A DNA stretch of 32,224 bases from Bacteroidota bacterium. GTDB lineage: Bacteria; Bacteroidota; Bacteroidia; J057; JAJTIE01. Position 1 is the stretch's first letter. Each line of letters opens with the position of its first letter. Below, in pieces: positions 16,700 through 25,179 of this stretch. Location of the stretch: assembly GCA_021300195.1 (NCBI GenBank), contig JAJTIE010000003.1, positions 95,547 through 127,770 on the forward strand. Direction: 5' to 3'. The translations under genes and the position numbers were made by a program. The notes below the pieces were generated by a model, which saw nothing but the letters and a program-made list of their open reading frames with translations, did no database searches and was not told the DNA's origin.

Positions 16700-16867
16700 G
16701 CCGTTTCTCCCCCCATTTTAGAGCCATTATGTAAGCTTATACCCAAATTTAGGGGAGAAAAATCGGGGATAGCCCTGATTTTCAATGGTGTATAGAGCAT
16801 TATGAATAGGGAAACACAGGGCGCTTGGACGTACTTTCCATATTAAAAATGTCAAATTCATAAATTT

Positions 16868-17923
16868 CTAGGCCCTATTGCTTAACAATATCTTTGTCAA
16901 TCTTAGCATAATTCTGAATGAGGTACTTGGATTATAAATCTGATTGACAGTACCTGTAATGGATAAATTTTCTTTCGGACTATAAAATGCCAATGCTCCA
17001 GATAGTCCCGAGTGTCCAATAAAATAGGGCATTGTTCGAAATGGGTCAAATAAAATTGGAAGTTGAAATTTTTGCAAGCCAACCCCCGATTTAATCGGGA
17101 AGAAAATTGAATTCCACTGCTGTAGCTCTTCTATGTATGAACGTGGAAACAACTCCCCATTAAAGAATGACCTAAGAAATATTAATAGCTCTTTAGAGGT
17201 AGATACGATCCCCCCGTCTGGGCCGAAGGAGCTCATTTCCTTGAATATACGCAGAATGTTTGACTTATAGTAGAAAGGTATGGGAGTCAGATCTGTTTCA
17301 TCGGTGTACAAGTAAGTTTGGGTTAGCTCAAGCGGATTAAAAATAATTTCTTGACAGCTATGTTCGAAACTACTTCCTGTTATTTCCTCTATTATAGCAG
17401 ACAAAAGTTGAAAATTTGTATCTGAGTAATGAGCCATTTTTCTCTTTCCAGGAGCAAATTTTTGCCTCATTTCCTTTGATCTCTCTATTGCCTCCTCTCT
17501 TGTCCAGCTCTGATCATTCCCCTTCTTTAGCTCACTTTCCAGACAGTATCCTGTGCTCATTTTCCCCTGGAAATAATCTGGTATTCCGGATGTATGTGCG
17601 AGCAGGTTTCTTATGCTGATTTCGGGCACATAATTACACCCATTCATTGTGTGTAAGTTCAGCAGCATGTCTGCACTCAGGATATTTTGTATTTTTTGTT
17701 CTAACTCAAGCCGACCCTTGAACCTTAAATTTAGAATGATGGCCAGGGTAAATAGTTTGGTTACGCTGGCTACAAAAAAAGACGTATTGCTATTAAGATT
17801 GCCTGATTGCCCCAGCCATGTTTCTCCAGCATGATCTATGGCAAAGGAGGTTCCAAAAACATGCGGAGCACCTGTGGCTTTGTCCAGAACGGCCTGTAGG
17901 AGGGCTTCCTTTTTGCTATTCAT
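16868..17923 (-). CDS. Serine hydrolase, beta-lactamase class C / penicillin-binding-protein fold
   Basis: The 351-residue protein has the three landmarks of the serine beta-lactamase-like fold: S-x-x-K as Ser53-Val-Thr-Lys56, a Tyr-Ser-Asp element at 166-168 where the family usually has Tyr-x-Asn, and His-Ser-Gly at 304-306 in place of Lys-Thr-Gly. LLAHTSGIPDYF and FGPDGGIVST are typical of esterase or D-aminopeptidase-like members. No signal peptide is evident, unlike most relatives. Base composition is markedly AT-rich: three sampled 60-base lines have 19, 23 and 24 G+C, against 41 of 60 in a sampled gltX line. This suggests recent acquisition. Substrate unknown; resistance activity should not be assumed. 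Confidence 0.85.
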   Translation of the reverse strand: MNSKKEALLQAVLDKATGAPHVFGTSFAIDHAGETWLGQSGNLNSNTSFFVASVTKLFTLAIILNLRFKGRLELEQKIQNILSADMLLNLHTMNGCNYVPEISIRNLLAHTSGIPDYFQGKMSTGYCLESELKKGNDQSWTREEAIERSKEMRQKFAPGKRKMAHYSDTNFQLLSAIIEEITGSSFEHSCQEIIFNPLELTQTYLYTDETDLTPIPFYYKSNILRIFKEMSSFGPDGGIVSTSKELLIFLRSFFNGELFPRSYIEELQQWNSIFFPIKSGVGLQKFQLPILFDPFRTMPYFIGHSGLSGALAFYSPKENLSITGTVNQIYNPSTSFRIMLRLTKILLSNRA

Positions 17924-17976
17924 AACATAAAAAGGCTATCCTCTGGCAGAAACAGTCTGGGAGATGTACGGCATAA

Positions 17977-19014
17977 CTACCAATTCAATGAGATCTCAGA
18001 CGTCAGTTCATAGTCATCCGCATGAGATGCTTTCAGGTTCAGCTCTGCTATCTCGCTTAGCAGACCGAACACCTGCTGCGGGTCCTCAGCTTCCACCAGG
18101 CGCGTGCGCCAGGGCTTGAAGTGCGCCAGGCCTTTGAAGTAGTTGGCATAGTGGCGGCGCATTTCATACAGGCCCACACGTTCCCCCTTCCAGCGCAGGC
18201 TTTGTTCCAGGTGGGTGCGCACCACGGCCACCCGCTCGGCCAGGCTGGGGGGGGGCAGTAGCTGGCCGGTGGCCAGGTAGTGCTTGATCTCGCGAAAAAT
18301 CCAGGGGTAGCCTATGGCCGCGCGGCCTATCATCAGCCCATCGGGCCCATACTGCTGCAGATACTGCTGTGCCTTCTGCGGGCTGTCTATGTCGCCATTG
18401 CCAAAAATGGGGATCTCTATATCGGGGTGCTGCTTCACCCGCTGGATCCAGCTCCAGTCGGCTGTGCCCTTATACATCTGGGCCCGTGTACGGGCGTGGA
18501 TACTCAAGGCCTGTATACCCGCATCCTGCAGGCGCAGGGCTACCTCTACAATACGTATGGAGTCTTGGTCCCAGCCCAGACGCGTCTTTACGGTTACAGG
18601 CAGCGCTGTGGAACGCACGATCTCGCGCGTCAGGGCCTCCATCTTCTCCGGCTCCCTCAGTATGGCGGCCCCAGCCCCCTTACACACCACCTTCTTCACC
18701 GGGCAGCCAAAGTTGATGTCAATTATGTCTGGCTGTGTTTTTTCTACAATGGCCGTGGCCTCTCGCATGCTTTCCAGCTCGGCACCAAATATCTGTATGC
18801 CCACGGGGCGCTCTTGCTCATAGATGTCCAGCTTCTGCAAGCTCTTGGCGGCATCGCGTATCAACCCCTCGCTACTGATAAACTCGGTGTACAACAAGTC
18901 TGCCCCCTGCTGCTTGCACACGGCACGAAAGGGTGGGTCGCTCACATCCTCCATGGGGGCCAGCAGCAGCGGCTGTGGCGGCAGCTGTACGGGGCCTATC
19001 TGTACCGGCTTCAT
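17977..19014 (-). CDS. dusB: tRNA-dihydrouridine synthase
   Basis: The 345-residue flavoenzyme reduces uridines in the tRNA D-loop. Its N-terminus PLLLAPMEDVSDPPFRAVCKQQGADLLYTEF is the FMN-barrel opening of the Dus family. INFGCPVKKVVCKGAGAAIL carries the conserved cysteine (GCPVKKVVCKGAGA), and PVTVKTRLGWD, LSIHARTRAQMYKG, IPIFGNGDI and LMIGRAAIGYPWIF complete the motifs. The length and motif set fit DusB. A perfect TATCTTTG box ends four bases before the ATG. It is downstream of, and on the same strand as, the DUF349 gene, with a 210-base gap. Confidence 0.94.
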   Translation of the reverse strand: MKPVQIGPVQLPPQPLLLAPMEDVSDPPFRAVCKQQGADLLYTEFISSEGLIRDAAKSLQKLDIYEQERPVGIQIFGAELESMREATAIVEKTQPDIIDINFGCPVKKVVCKGAGAAILREPEKMEALTREIVRSTALPVTVKTRLGWDQDSIRIVEVALRLQDAGIQALSIHARTRAQMYKGTADWSWIQRVKQHPDIEIPIFGNGDIDSPQKAQQYLQQYGPDGLMIGRAAIGYPWIFREIKHYLATGQLLPPPSLAERVAVVRTHLEQSLRWKGERVGLYEMRRHYANYFKGLAHFKPWRTRLVEAEDPQQVFGLLSEIAELNLKASHADDYELTSEISLNW

Positions 19015-19018
19015 ACCA

Positions 19019-19026
19019 CAAAGATA
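19019..19026 (-). promoter_or_regulatory. Bacteroidota -7 box TATCTTTG before dusB
   Basis: The minus-strand bases are a perfect TAnnTTTG and end four bases before the dusB ATG, the same geometry as gltX. No clear -33 element was found. Confidence 0.65.
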
Positions 19027-19224
19027 CGGCAGAATGCAGTACTCATAGGGCTGGCATGCCCATGCAAGAAATAAGCTGGCATAAGATGGTACTGCTTATC
19101 ACACACGAATCAACGCATAGACACTTGCGTGCCAACTTACGCCAAACTCATGACACTATCTCCCCCCTTAGCCGGACTATGTTGCTGTGGCTCCGTATTG
19201 TCGGACACGCAGGTTAGGTGCGCA

Positions 19225-21273
19225 CTACGAGCGCGCCATTCGCTTCAGCACCTTGAACTCCTTATCCAGCTTGGCCCTTTTCTTTTCAGCCTGCTCTATT
19301 TTCTGCTGGATATCGGCCCGCAGTGGGTCGCCCTTCTTGCCTTTGGCAATAAAGAGGATATTGTTTTGATACTGCTGGATCTCCTCCTCCAGTTCGCGTA
19401 ACAGGCGGCTCATGCGCTTGTATTCTCGGTCGAGTGCCTCTTCACCCTGGTCGTTTCGGATGGAGAGAAACTTGCTTTCTTGCTGGATTTTAGCAAGCTG
19501 GCTAGCATCTTCCACTACTAGACTCAGGTATTGATTCCAGGCAGCCTGCCACTTGGCGGCCATTTTGCCTGCTGCTCTTCGTGGCACGTCGCCTATAGCA
19601 GCGTAGGCCTTCTGTATATCCTCTGCCGCCAGTCGTAGCACTGCTTTGGTGGCCTCGTCCATATTTTCGGGCTGCTGTGTCAGCAGGGCCTCCAGTTTGG
19701 CCAGTTCTGCCGTCTTTCGTTCCAGGTTCTGCTCCTCCTGCTCCAGGGCGGCCTTGTGTCGGTTTTTCAGGCGTGTGAAGAAGGTGTCGCAGGCATGCCG
19801 AAACCTTTTCTGCGGTTTGCGCGCCTCCTTATAGGTGTCGGGGCCGGTCTGCTTCCAGTCGTGCTGTAGTTTTTTCAGGGTCTCTATTGTCGGCTCCCAG
19901 TCTTCACTGTCCTTTAGGGCATCGGCCTGCGTTGCCAGCTCTTCCTTGCGCTTCACCAGCTCCGCCCGTTTATCGTCTATGGACTTATAGAAAGTGCTTT
20001 TGGCATCAAAGAAGGCATTTACCTCCTTCTTGAAGCGGCGATTCAGCTCGGCATTTACTTCCTTGGGGGCTGGGCCATGGGCAAACCACTGCTCTTGCAG
20101 GGCCTTCAGCTCTTCGGTAGCCTGCTGCCAGGCGGTAGCATCCTCGCTGCTGAAGTGGGCATAAAGCTGCACCTGCTCCAGCATTTGCGCTTTCAGGTCC
20201 TGGTTGTGCTCCCGCAGTTCGTCTCGGGTAGTATAGAAGCGGCGGCGGGCTTCGTAAAACTGGTTGTTAGCAGCCTTGAACGCCTCCCATACAGGTTCAG
20301 ACTCCTTCCGGGGTACAGGGCCAAGGGCCTTCCATTCTGCGTGCAGTGCGTTCACGCGGTCGGTTCTGGTGCTCCAGTAGGTAGGGTCCAGGGCTTGCTC
20401 GTCTGTGGGCTTGCCTAGCTGCTGCAGCGTTTGTATAAGGGCCTGCTTCTGCTCCAGGTTCACCCGGCGGTCCTGGTCTACCAGTTCCATATAGTTGCTG
20501 CGCAGGCTGTAGAACTGGTCTAACAGGGCCTTGTAGCTCTCGTTTATTTCCTCGGCCTTGAATGGGACTACGGGGCCAAGGGCTTTCCATTTCTGCTGGA
20601 TGGCCTGCACCTCCTTGCTCATGCGGGCATCTTCCTTTAGCACCAGGGCACGCAATTCGGCTAGCAGGGCTTCCTTCTGGACGGTGCTTTCCTCACGCGA
20701 TTTCCGGTCGGTTTCTTCAAAACTCCCTTTTGCCTTATTGAAGGTACCCATGGCCTCGCTAAAGCGGAAGCTGAGATCCGACACCTCTTGTTTTTCTGCC
20801 TGTCCGGCCTTGTCTTCGGGGCTTACCTCCTTCAGGCGCGCCAGCTCGGCGGCATAGCGGGTGTCAAACTGCTTCTTCAGTTGGCCCGCGTGGCGCACCC
20901 GGTTCCGGCTGAGGGGTTCTCCTGCTATTACCTCCATAAGCAGGCCGAGTTCCTTCAGGCTGCTCTGTGCAATGGCTTCGCCGAAGTCTTTGCTATTGAG
21001 CGAAAGCGTGCTGATGAGTACGGCGCGAAACTGGCGCTCGCCCTCGCGCTTCATGCGCAGGCGCTCTTTCTCTTCTGCCGCTTCCCCATCCTCGGCCTCA
21101 TCTGGCTCTTGGGCCACGGCTTGTTGGGCTTGCCCAGCCAGGGGTTGGGTCGGCATTGCCTCCGGGCCTTGTTCCCCATCCTTGGCCAAGGGCGCTACTG
21201 GCACGCCTGCCTCTTCCTGCTCTTCGTGCGCACCCACCTTCGGGTCTACCACTTCTTCTTGCTTCTCAGCCAT
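19225..21273 (-). CDS. DUF349 repeat protein
   Basis: The 682-residue product starts MAEKQEEVVDPKVG at the ATG at 21273; an in-frame ATG at 21312 is upstream of the promoter box. The first 90 residues are acidic and low-complexity. The rest consists of helical DUF349 units with the hallmark W-x4-GP: WKALGPVVPFK, WKALGPVPRKE, WFAHGPAPKEV and WKQTGPDTYKE, plus a degenerate fifth unit (YAAIGDVPRRA). A coiled-coil C-terminus ends EQAEKKRAKLDKEFKVLKRMARS. Such proteins are common in Bacteroidota; function is unestablished and I do not assign one. No signal peptide or membrane segment is present, so it is cytoplasmic. Confidence 0.9.
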   Translation of the reverse strand: MAEKQEEVVDPKVGAHEEQEEAGVPVAPLAKDGEQGPEAMPTQPLAGQAQQAVAQEPDEAEDGEAAEEKERLRMKREGERQFRAVLISTLSLNSKDFGEAIAQSSLKELGLLMEVIAGEPLSRNRVRHAGQLKKQFDTRYAAELARLKEVSPEDKAGQAEKQEVSDLSFRFSEAMGTFNKAKGSFEETDRKSREESTVQKEALLAELRALVLKEDARMSKEVQAIQQKWKALGPVVPFKAEEINESYKALLDQFYSLRSNYMELVDQDRRVNLEQKQALIQTLQQLGKPTDEQALDPTYWSTRTDRVNALHAEWKALGPVPRKESEPVWEAFKAANNQFYEARRRFYTTRDELREHNQDLKAQMLEQVQLYAHFSSEDATAWQQATEELKALQEQWFAHGPAPKEVNAELNRRFKKEVNAFFDAKSTFYKSIDDKRAELVKRKEELATQADALKDSEDWEPTIETLKKLQHDWKQTGPDTYKEARKPQKRFRHACDTFFTRLKNRHKAALEQEEQNLERKTAELAKLEALLTQQPENMDEATKAVLRLAAEDIQKAYAAIGDVPRRAAGKMAAKWQAAWNQYLSLVVEDASQLAKIQQESKFLSIRNDQGEEALDREYKRMSRLLRELEEEIQQYQNNILFIAKGKKGDPLRADIQQKIEQAEKKRAKLDKEFKVLKRMARS

Positions 21274-21299
21274 CAGTTCACAACTTCGTCTACCTTTCA

Positions 21300-21307
21300 C
21301 AAATATA
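21300..21307 (-). promoter_or_regulatory. Bacteroidota -7 box TATATTTG before the DUF349 gene
   Basis: A perfect TAnnTTTG on the minus strand, 26 bases before the ATG at 21273 and just after the lysS stop. It supports independent transcription of the DUF349 gene and the shorter start. Confidence 0.6.
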
Positions 21308-21313
21308 GCCAAA

Positions 21314-23071
21314 TCAGTACGGATTTGTCCACTTCGCCACCTCCTGTGCCGTAATGGGTGGCAGTTTTTCGTCTTGCCTGGCGCCGATGGCCTGCAGGCG
21401 CTCGAATAGTAACTGCGGATCCTGGGCCTTTAGATCCTCATAGGTGTTCACATCCAACGCGTGCAGCAGCTTTACCCAGGCAAAGGGGATATGCAGATTC
21501 TCGGCAAACTCCAGGTTAATGGGCGTGTGATGATCGCGCTGCGGGCGCATTTGTGGGAAAAAGAGCACGTCCTGTATGCTTGCACTATTTGTCAGGATCA
21601 TGGCCAGGCGGTCTATGCCCATGCCCAGGCCTGCAGTGGGGGGCATTCCATACTCCAGCGCACGCAGGAAGTCTTCGTCCAGCATCATAGCCTCCTCGTC
21701 TCCCAGATCCCGCAGCAGCAGTTGCTTCTCAAAACGCTCGCGCTGATCTATGGGGTCGTTCAGCTCGCTGTAGGCATTACACACCTCCTTACCGTTGCAG
21801 ATCAGTTCAAAGCGCTCCACCAAACCCGCCTCTGTGCGGTGTTTCTTGGCCAGGGGGCTCATTTCTATGGGATAGTCCATAATAAAGGTGGGCTGGATCA
21901 GCAGGGGTTCCACCTTTTCGCCAAAAATTTCATCAATCAGCTTGGCGCGATCCTTGGCTTCACTTACGTCTACGCCCATCTGCTCGGCTGCCTGGCGCAT
22001 GTGAGCCTCATCCAGGTGGCGGATGTCCACCCCCGTGTATTGCTGGATGGCATCGTATAGGCTAAGGCGCTGAAAGGCAGGGCCAAAATCGATGACGTGA
22101 TCGCCCACGGGCAGGGCCGTCTTGCCATGTATGGCCAGGGCCGCCTGCCGGATCATATCCTCTGCCAGGTCCATCATCCACAGGTAGTCTTTGTAGGCCA
22201 CATATAGCTCCACCTGGGTAAACTCGGGGTTGTGAAAGCGGCTCATCCCCTCGTTCCGAAAGTCTTTGGCAAACTCAAAAACCCCGTCGTAGCCCCCTAC
22301 AATTAAGCGCTTTAGGTACAGCTCGTTCGCGATCCGCAGGTAGAGCTTCATATCCAGCGTATTGTGGTGCGTTACGAACGGACGGGCATAGGCCCCCCCA
22401 TACAGGGGCTGCAGGATGGGTGTCTCCACCTCCAGGTAGCCCCGGTCTACCAGAAAGCTGCGCAAGGCCTGTATCATCTGGCTACGCTGCACAAAGGTGT
22501 CGCGCACACGGGGGTTTACCACCAGGTCCACATAGCGCATACGGTAGCGCTGCTCGGGGTCGGTAAAGGCATCGTACACCACACCGTCCTTCTCCTTGGG
22601 CAGGGGCAGGGGGCGCAGGGTCTTGCTCAGTATCCGGAACGACTGTACGTGCAGCGTAGTCTCGCCCGTCTGGGTACGGAAGGCATAGCCCTCTACGCCT
22701 ATAAAGTCGCCCAGCGATAGCTGCTTCTTATAGATATCATTATACAGATCCTTATTCTCGCCCGGGCACAGCTCATCGCGGTTAAAATACAGCTGTATCC
22801 GCCCCTGGCTATCCTGTAGCACCGAGAAGCTGGCCTTGCCCATAATGCGCTTAGCCATTACCCGCCCCGCCAGGCGCACCTGCTGGTAGGCCTCGGGCTG
22901 CTCGGGATCAAAGTTCTTCAGAATATCTGTGCTGTGGTGGCTTACCGGAAAAGCCTCATTGGGATAGGGATTAATGCCCTGATTGCGCAGATACTGCACC
23001 TCCTCTCGGCGGATCTTCTCCTGCTCGCTCAGGTGGGGGGCTATATTGGGGGTATCGGTAGTTTGAGACAT
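21314..23071 (-). CDS. lysS: Lysine--tRNA ligase, class II
   Basis: The 585-residue product starts MSQTTDTPN at the ATG at 23071; the longer ORF from 23155 crosses the promoter. It has an N-terminal OB-fold anticodon domain ([32 protein letters not shown]) and class II motifs: motif 2 [24 protein letters not shown], and motif 3 [27 protein letters not shown] closes the catalytic domain. It is about 80 residues longer than E. coli LysS because of a C-terminal tail (helical, [17 protein letters not shown] and following), as is usual in Bacteroidota. It charges tRNA-Lys in the cytoplasm. Confidence 0.96.
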   Translation of the reverse strand: MSQTTDTPNIAPHLSEQEKIRREEVQYLRNQGINPYPNEAFPVSHHSTDILKNFDPEQPEAYQQVRLAGRVMAKRIMGKASFSVLQDSQGRIQLYFNRDELCPGENKDLYNDIYKKQLSLGDFIGVEGYAFRTQTGETTLHVQSFRILSKTLRPLPLPKEKDGVVYDAFTDPEQRYRMRYVDLVVNPRVRDTFVQRSQMIQALRSFLVDRGYLEVETPILQPLYGGAYARPFVTHHNTLDMKLYLRIANELYLKRLIVGGYDGVFEFAKDFRNEGMSRFHNPEFTQVELYVAYKDYLWMMDLAEDMIRQAALAIHGKTALPVGDHVIDFGPAFQRLSLYDAIQQYTGVDIRHLDEAHMRQAAEQMGVDVSEAKDRAKLIDEIFGEKVEPLLIQPTFIMDYPIEMSPLAKKHRTEAGLVERFELICNGKEVCNAYSELNDPIDQRERFEKQLLLRDLGDEEAMMLDEDFLRALEYGMPPTAGLGMGIDRLAMILTNSASIQDVLFFPQMRPQRDHHTPINLEFAENLHIPFAWVKLLHALDVNTYEDLKAQDPQLLFERLQAIGARQDEKLPPITAQEVAKWTNPY

Positions 23072-23121
23072 GCTACGATCTGGAACGCTGTAATACAATA
23101 CGAAATCCGAGGGGGGAGGGG

Positions 23122-23129
23122 CAAAAATA
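23122..23129 (-). promoter_or_regulatory. Bacteroidota -7 box TATTTTTG before lysS
   Basis: A perfect TAnnTTTG on the minus strand, 50 bases before the lysS ATG. It shows that not every gene in this window has a start codon placed directly at the promoter. Confidence 0.55.
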
Positions 23130-23365
23130 GCGGGCAATGTGCTTAGTCCGTACAATCAGCCGGGTGCGGGTACCGTCGTGTCGGTATCTGCGGGTATCTG
23201 CTATTTGTCATTCCGCACCGCCGAAGACGAAAAACTGGCTCTACCCGCAAATGTAGCGCTATTTGGCAAAAGGCGGGCCGCCCTACGGGTTCTTTTGTTT
23301 CGGTTTTTGGGTTTGGCCTTTGTATTTTGCCAGCCAGATTCCAATTGATGCAACTCCCTGAAGTC

Positions 23366-25006
23366 ATGCCCACCAAAACTGCCAAGCACGCCCCCCCCCT
23401 ACCCGCCCACTATGCCGAGCTGCTGGAGCAGCTGCAGCACAAACAGGCCGAAGTAGCCCTGGGTGGAGGTGCCCAGGCGATAAAAAAGCACAAGGAAAAA
23501 GGGAAATGGACCGCCCGCGAGCGGATAGACTACCTGCTGGACGAGCCGGAAACGGCACTGGAGGTGGGCGAGCTGGCCGCAGACGGCATGTATGCCGAGG
23601 AAGGCGGATGCCCCTCGGCAGGTGTGGTGGTCAAGATCGGGCAGGTGCAGGGCCGCTGGGTGGTCATTGTGGCAAACGATGCCACCGTGAAAGCCGGAGC
23701 CTGGTTCCCCATGACAGGCAAGAAGAACCTGCGTGCCCAAGAGATAGCCATGGAAAACCGCCTGCCCATCCTGTATCTGGTAGACAGCGCGGGGGTGTAC
23801 CTGCCCATGCAGGACGAGATATTTCCGGACAAGGAGCACTTTGGCCGCATTTTCCGCAACAACGCACGCATGAGCAGCATGGGCATCCCCCAGCTGGCCG
23901 CCATCATGGGCCCGTGTGTGGCCGGAGGGGCCTATCTGCCTATCATGAGCGATGAAGCCCTGATTGTAGACGGAACAGGCTCCGTATTCCTGGCTGGTAG
24001 CTACCTGGTAAAGAGCGCCATAGGCGAAGAGGTAGACAACGAGACCCTGGGCGGGGCCACCACCCACACCGAGATAAGCGGGGTGGTAGACTACAAGGTA
24101 AAAGACGACCAGGAGGCCCTGGACACCCTGAAGAACCTGGTGGGCAAGATGGGCGCCACGCCCACAGCCGGCTTTAGCCGTACAGAAGCCCGGCCACCGG
24201 CGGTACCCGCAGAGCGGGTGTTCGACCTACTGCCCACAGACCGGGCCAAACCCTACGACACCCACGAGCTGCTACAGTGCCTGGTGGATGCCGACAGCTG
24301 GGAAGAATACAAGGCTGGCTATGGCCAGACCATCCTGACCGGCTATGCACGCATAGAGGGCTGGGCGGTAGGCATTGTAGCAAACCAGCGAAAAATTGTG
24401 AAAACGGCCAAAGGCGAGATGCAGTTTGGTGGCGTAATCTATAGCGACAGTGCCGATAAGGCCGCCCGCTTTGTGATGAACTGCAACCAGAAGCGCATTC
24501 CGCTGGTCTTTCTGCACGATGCCACCGGCTTTATGGTGGGTAGCCGCAGCGAGCACGGCGGAATCATCAAGGATGGGGCTAAAATGGTGAATGCCGTGGC
24601 CAATAGCGTGGTGCCCAAGTTCAGCATTGTCGTGGGCAATAGCTACGGGGCTGCCAACTATGCCATGTGCGGCAAGGCCTACGATCCCCGCCTGATCTAT
24701 GCCTGGCCTACGGCCCAGATAGCCGTAATGGGCGGTATGCAGGCCGCTAAAACCCTGCTGCAGATACAGGTAGCAGCCCTGAAAAAGAAAGGCGAAACCA
24801 TTACCCCGGAAACCGAGCAGGAACTGCTACAAAAGATAAGCCGCGCCTACGAGGCACAGACCAGCCCCTACTACGCCGCCGCCCGCCTGTGGGTAGACGG
24901 CATCATAGACCCACGCGCCACACGCCACCACCTGAGCGTAGGCATAGCCCTGGCCAACCAGAACCCGGATATACCACCCTACAGTACGGGTGTGATACAA
25001 ACCTAG
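23366..25006 (+). CDS. Acyl-CoA carboxylase, carboxyltransferase (beta) subunit
   Basis: The product is 546 residues from the ATG at 23366; ATGs at 23348 and 23327 are also in frame and cannot be excluded. It transfers the carboxyl group from carboxybiotin to an acyl-CoA. The N-half crotonase-like domain shows GKWTARERIDYLLD and IMGPCVAGGAYLPIMSDEALIV. The C-half shows FLHDATGFMVGSRSEHGGIIKDGAKMV and GNSYGAANYAMCGKAYDPRLIYAWP, then VMGGMQAAKTLLQ. The 'GAANYAMCGKAY' and 'AWPTAQIAVMGG' blocks resemble methylcrotonyl-CoA or geranyl-CoA carboxylase beta more than propionyl-CoA carboxylase. Substrate is therefore tentative. A TATTTTG element near 23330 may be its promoter. Confidence 0.92.
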   Translation: MPTKTAKHAPPLPAHYAELLEQLQHKQAEVALGGGAQAIKKHKEKGKWTARERIDYLLDEPETALEVGELAADGMYAEEGGCPSAGVVVKIGQVQGRWVVIVANDATVKAGAWFPMTGKKNLRAQEIAMENRLPILYLVDSAGVYLPMQDEIFPDKEHFGRIFRNNARMSSMGIPQLAAIMGPCVAGGAYLPIMSDEALIVDGTGSVFLAGSYLVKSAIGEEVDNETLGGATTHTEISGVVDYKVKDDQEALDTLKNLVGKMGATPTAGFSRTEARPPAVPAERVFDLLPTDRAKPYDTHELLQCLVDADSWEEYKAGYGQTILTGYARIEGWAVGIVANQRKIVKTAKGEMQFGGVIYSDSADKAARFVMNCNQKRIPLVFLHDATGFMVGSRSEHGGIIKDGAKMVNAVANSVVPKFSIVVGNSYGAANYAMCGKAYDPRLIYAWPTAQIAVMGGMQAAKTLLQIQVAALKKKGETITPETEQELLQKISRAYEAQTSPYYAAARLWVDGIIDPRATRHHLSVGIALANQNPDIPPYSTGVIQT

Positions 25007-25081
25007 CCCCTAGCCGGGCCCGGCAAGGGCACAACCCCCAAACAGCGGGCTGGATGGGGCCTGCACGGCAAGCCCGGGGCC

Positions 25082-25112
25082 TTGAAAACCCCCGGGTTTA
25101 TGCGCATATTTG
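25082..25112 (+). promoter_or_regulatory. Promoter for the RecB-like gene
   Basis: TTG (25082-25084) is followed after 20 bases by CATATTTG (25105-25112), one mismatch to TAnnTTTG. The GTG start at 25180 lies 67 bases downstream. The spacing matches Bacteroidota promoters. Confidence 0.5.
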
Positions 25113-25179
25113 TTCAGGATCGACACCCCCGGGCAGAGCGGCCTGCGCGCCTGCCGTACATCGTTCAAGATATACCCTC

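Noticed and set aside
16767-17941. 8-base inverted repeat GGATAGCC / GGCTATCC flanking the AT-rich island
   Set aside because: The match does not extend beyond eight bases, there is no target-site duplication and no transposase; chance is likely at this distance.
18280-19074. 264-codon open frame antisense to dusB
   Set aside because: DusB motifs are complete on the other strand; this frame has no family features.
19027-19224. Possible small RNA or tRNA in the gap between the DUF349 gene and dusB
   Set aside because: I could not form a cloverleaf or find a CCA end, and there is no hairpin with a T-run.
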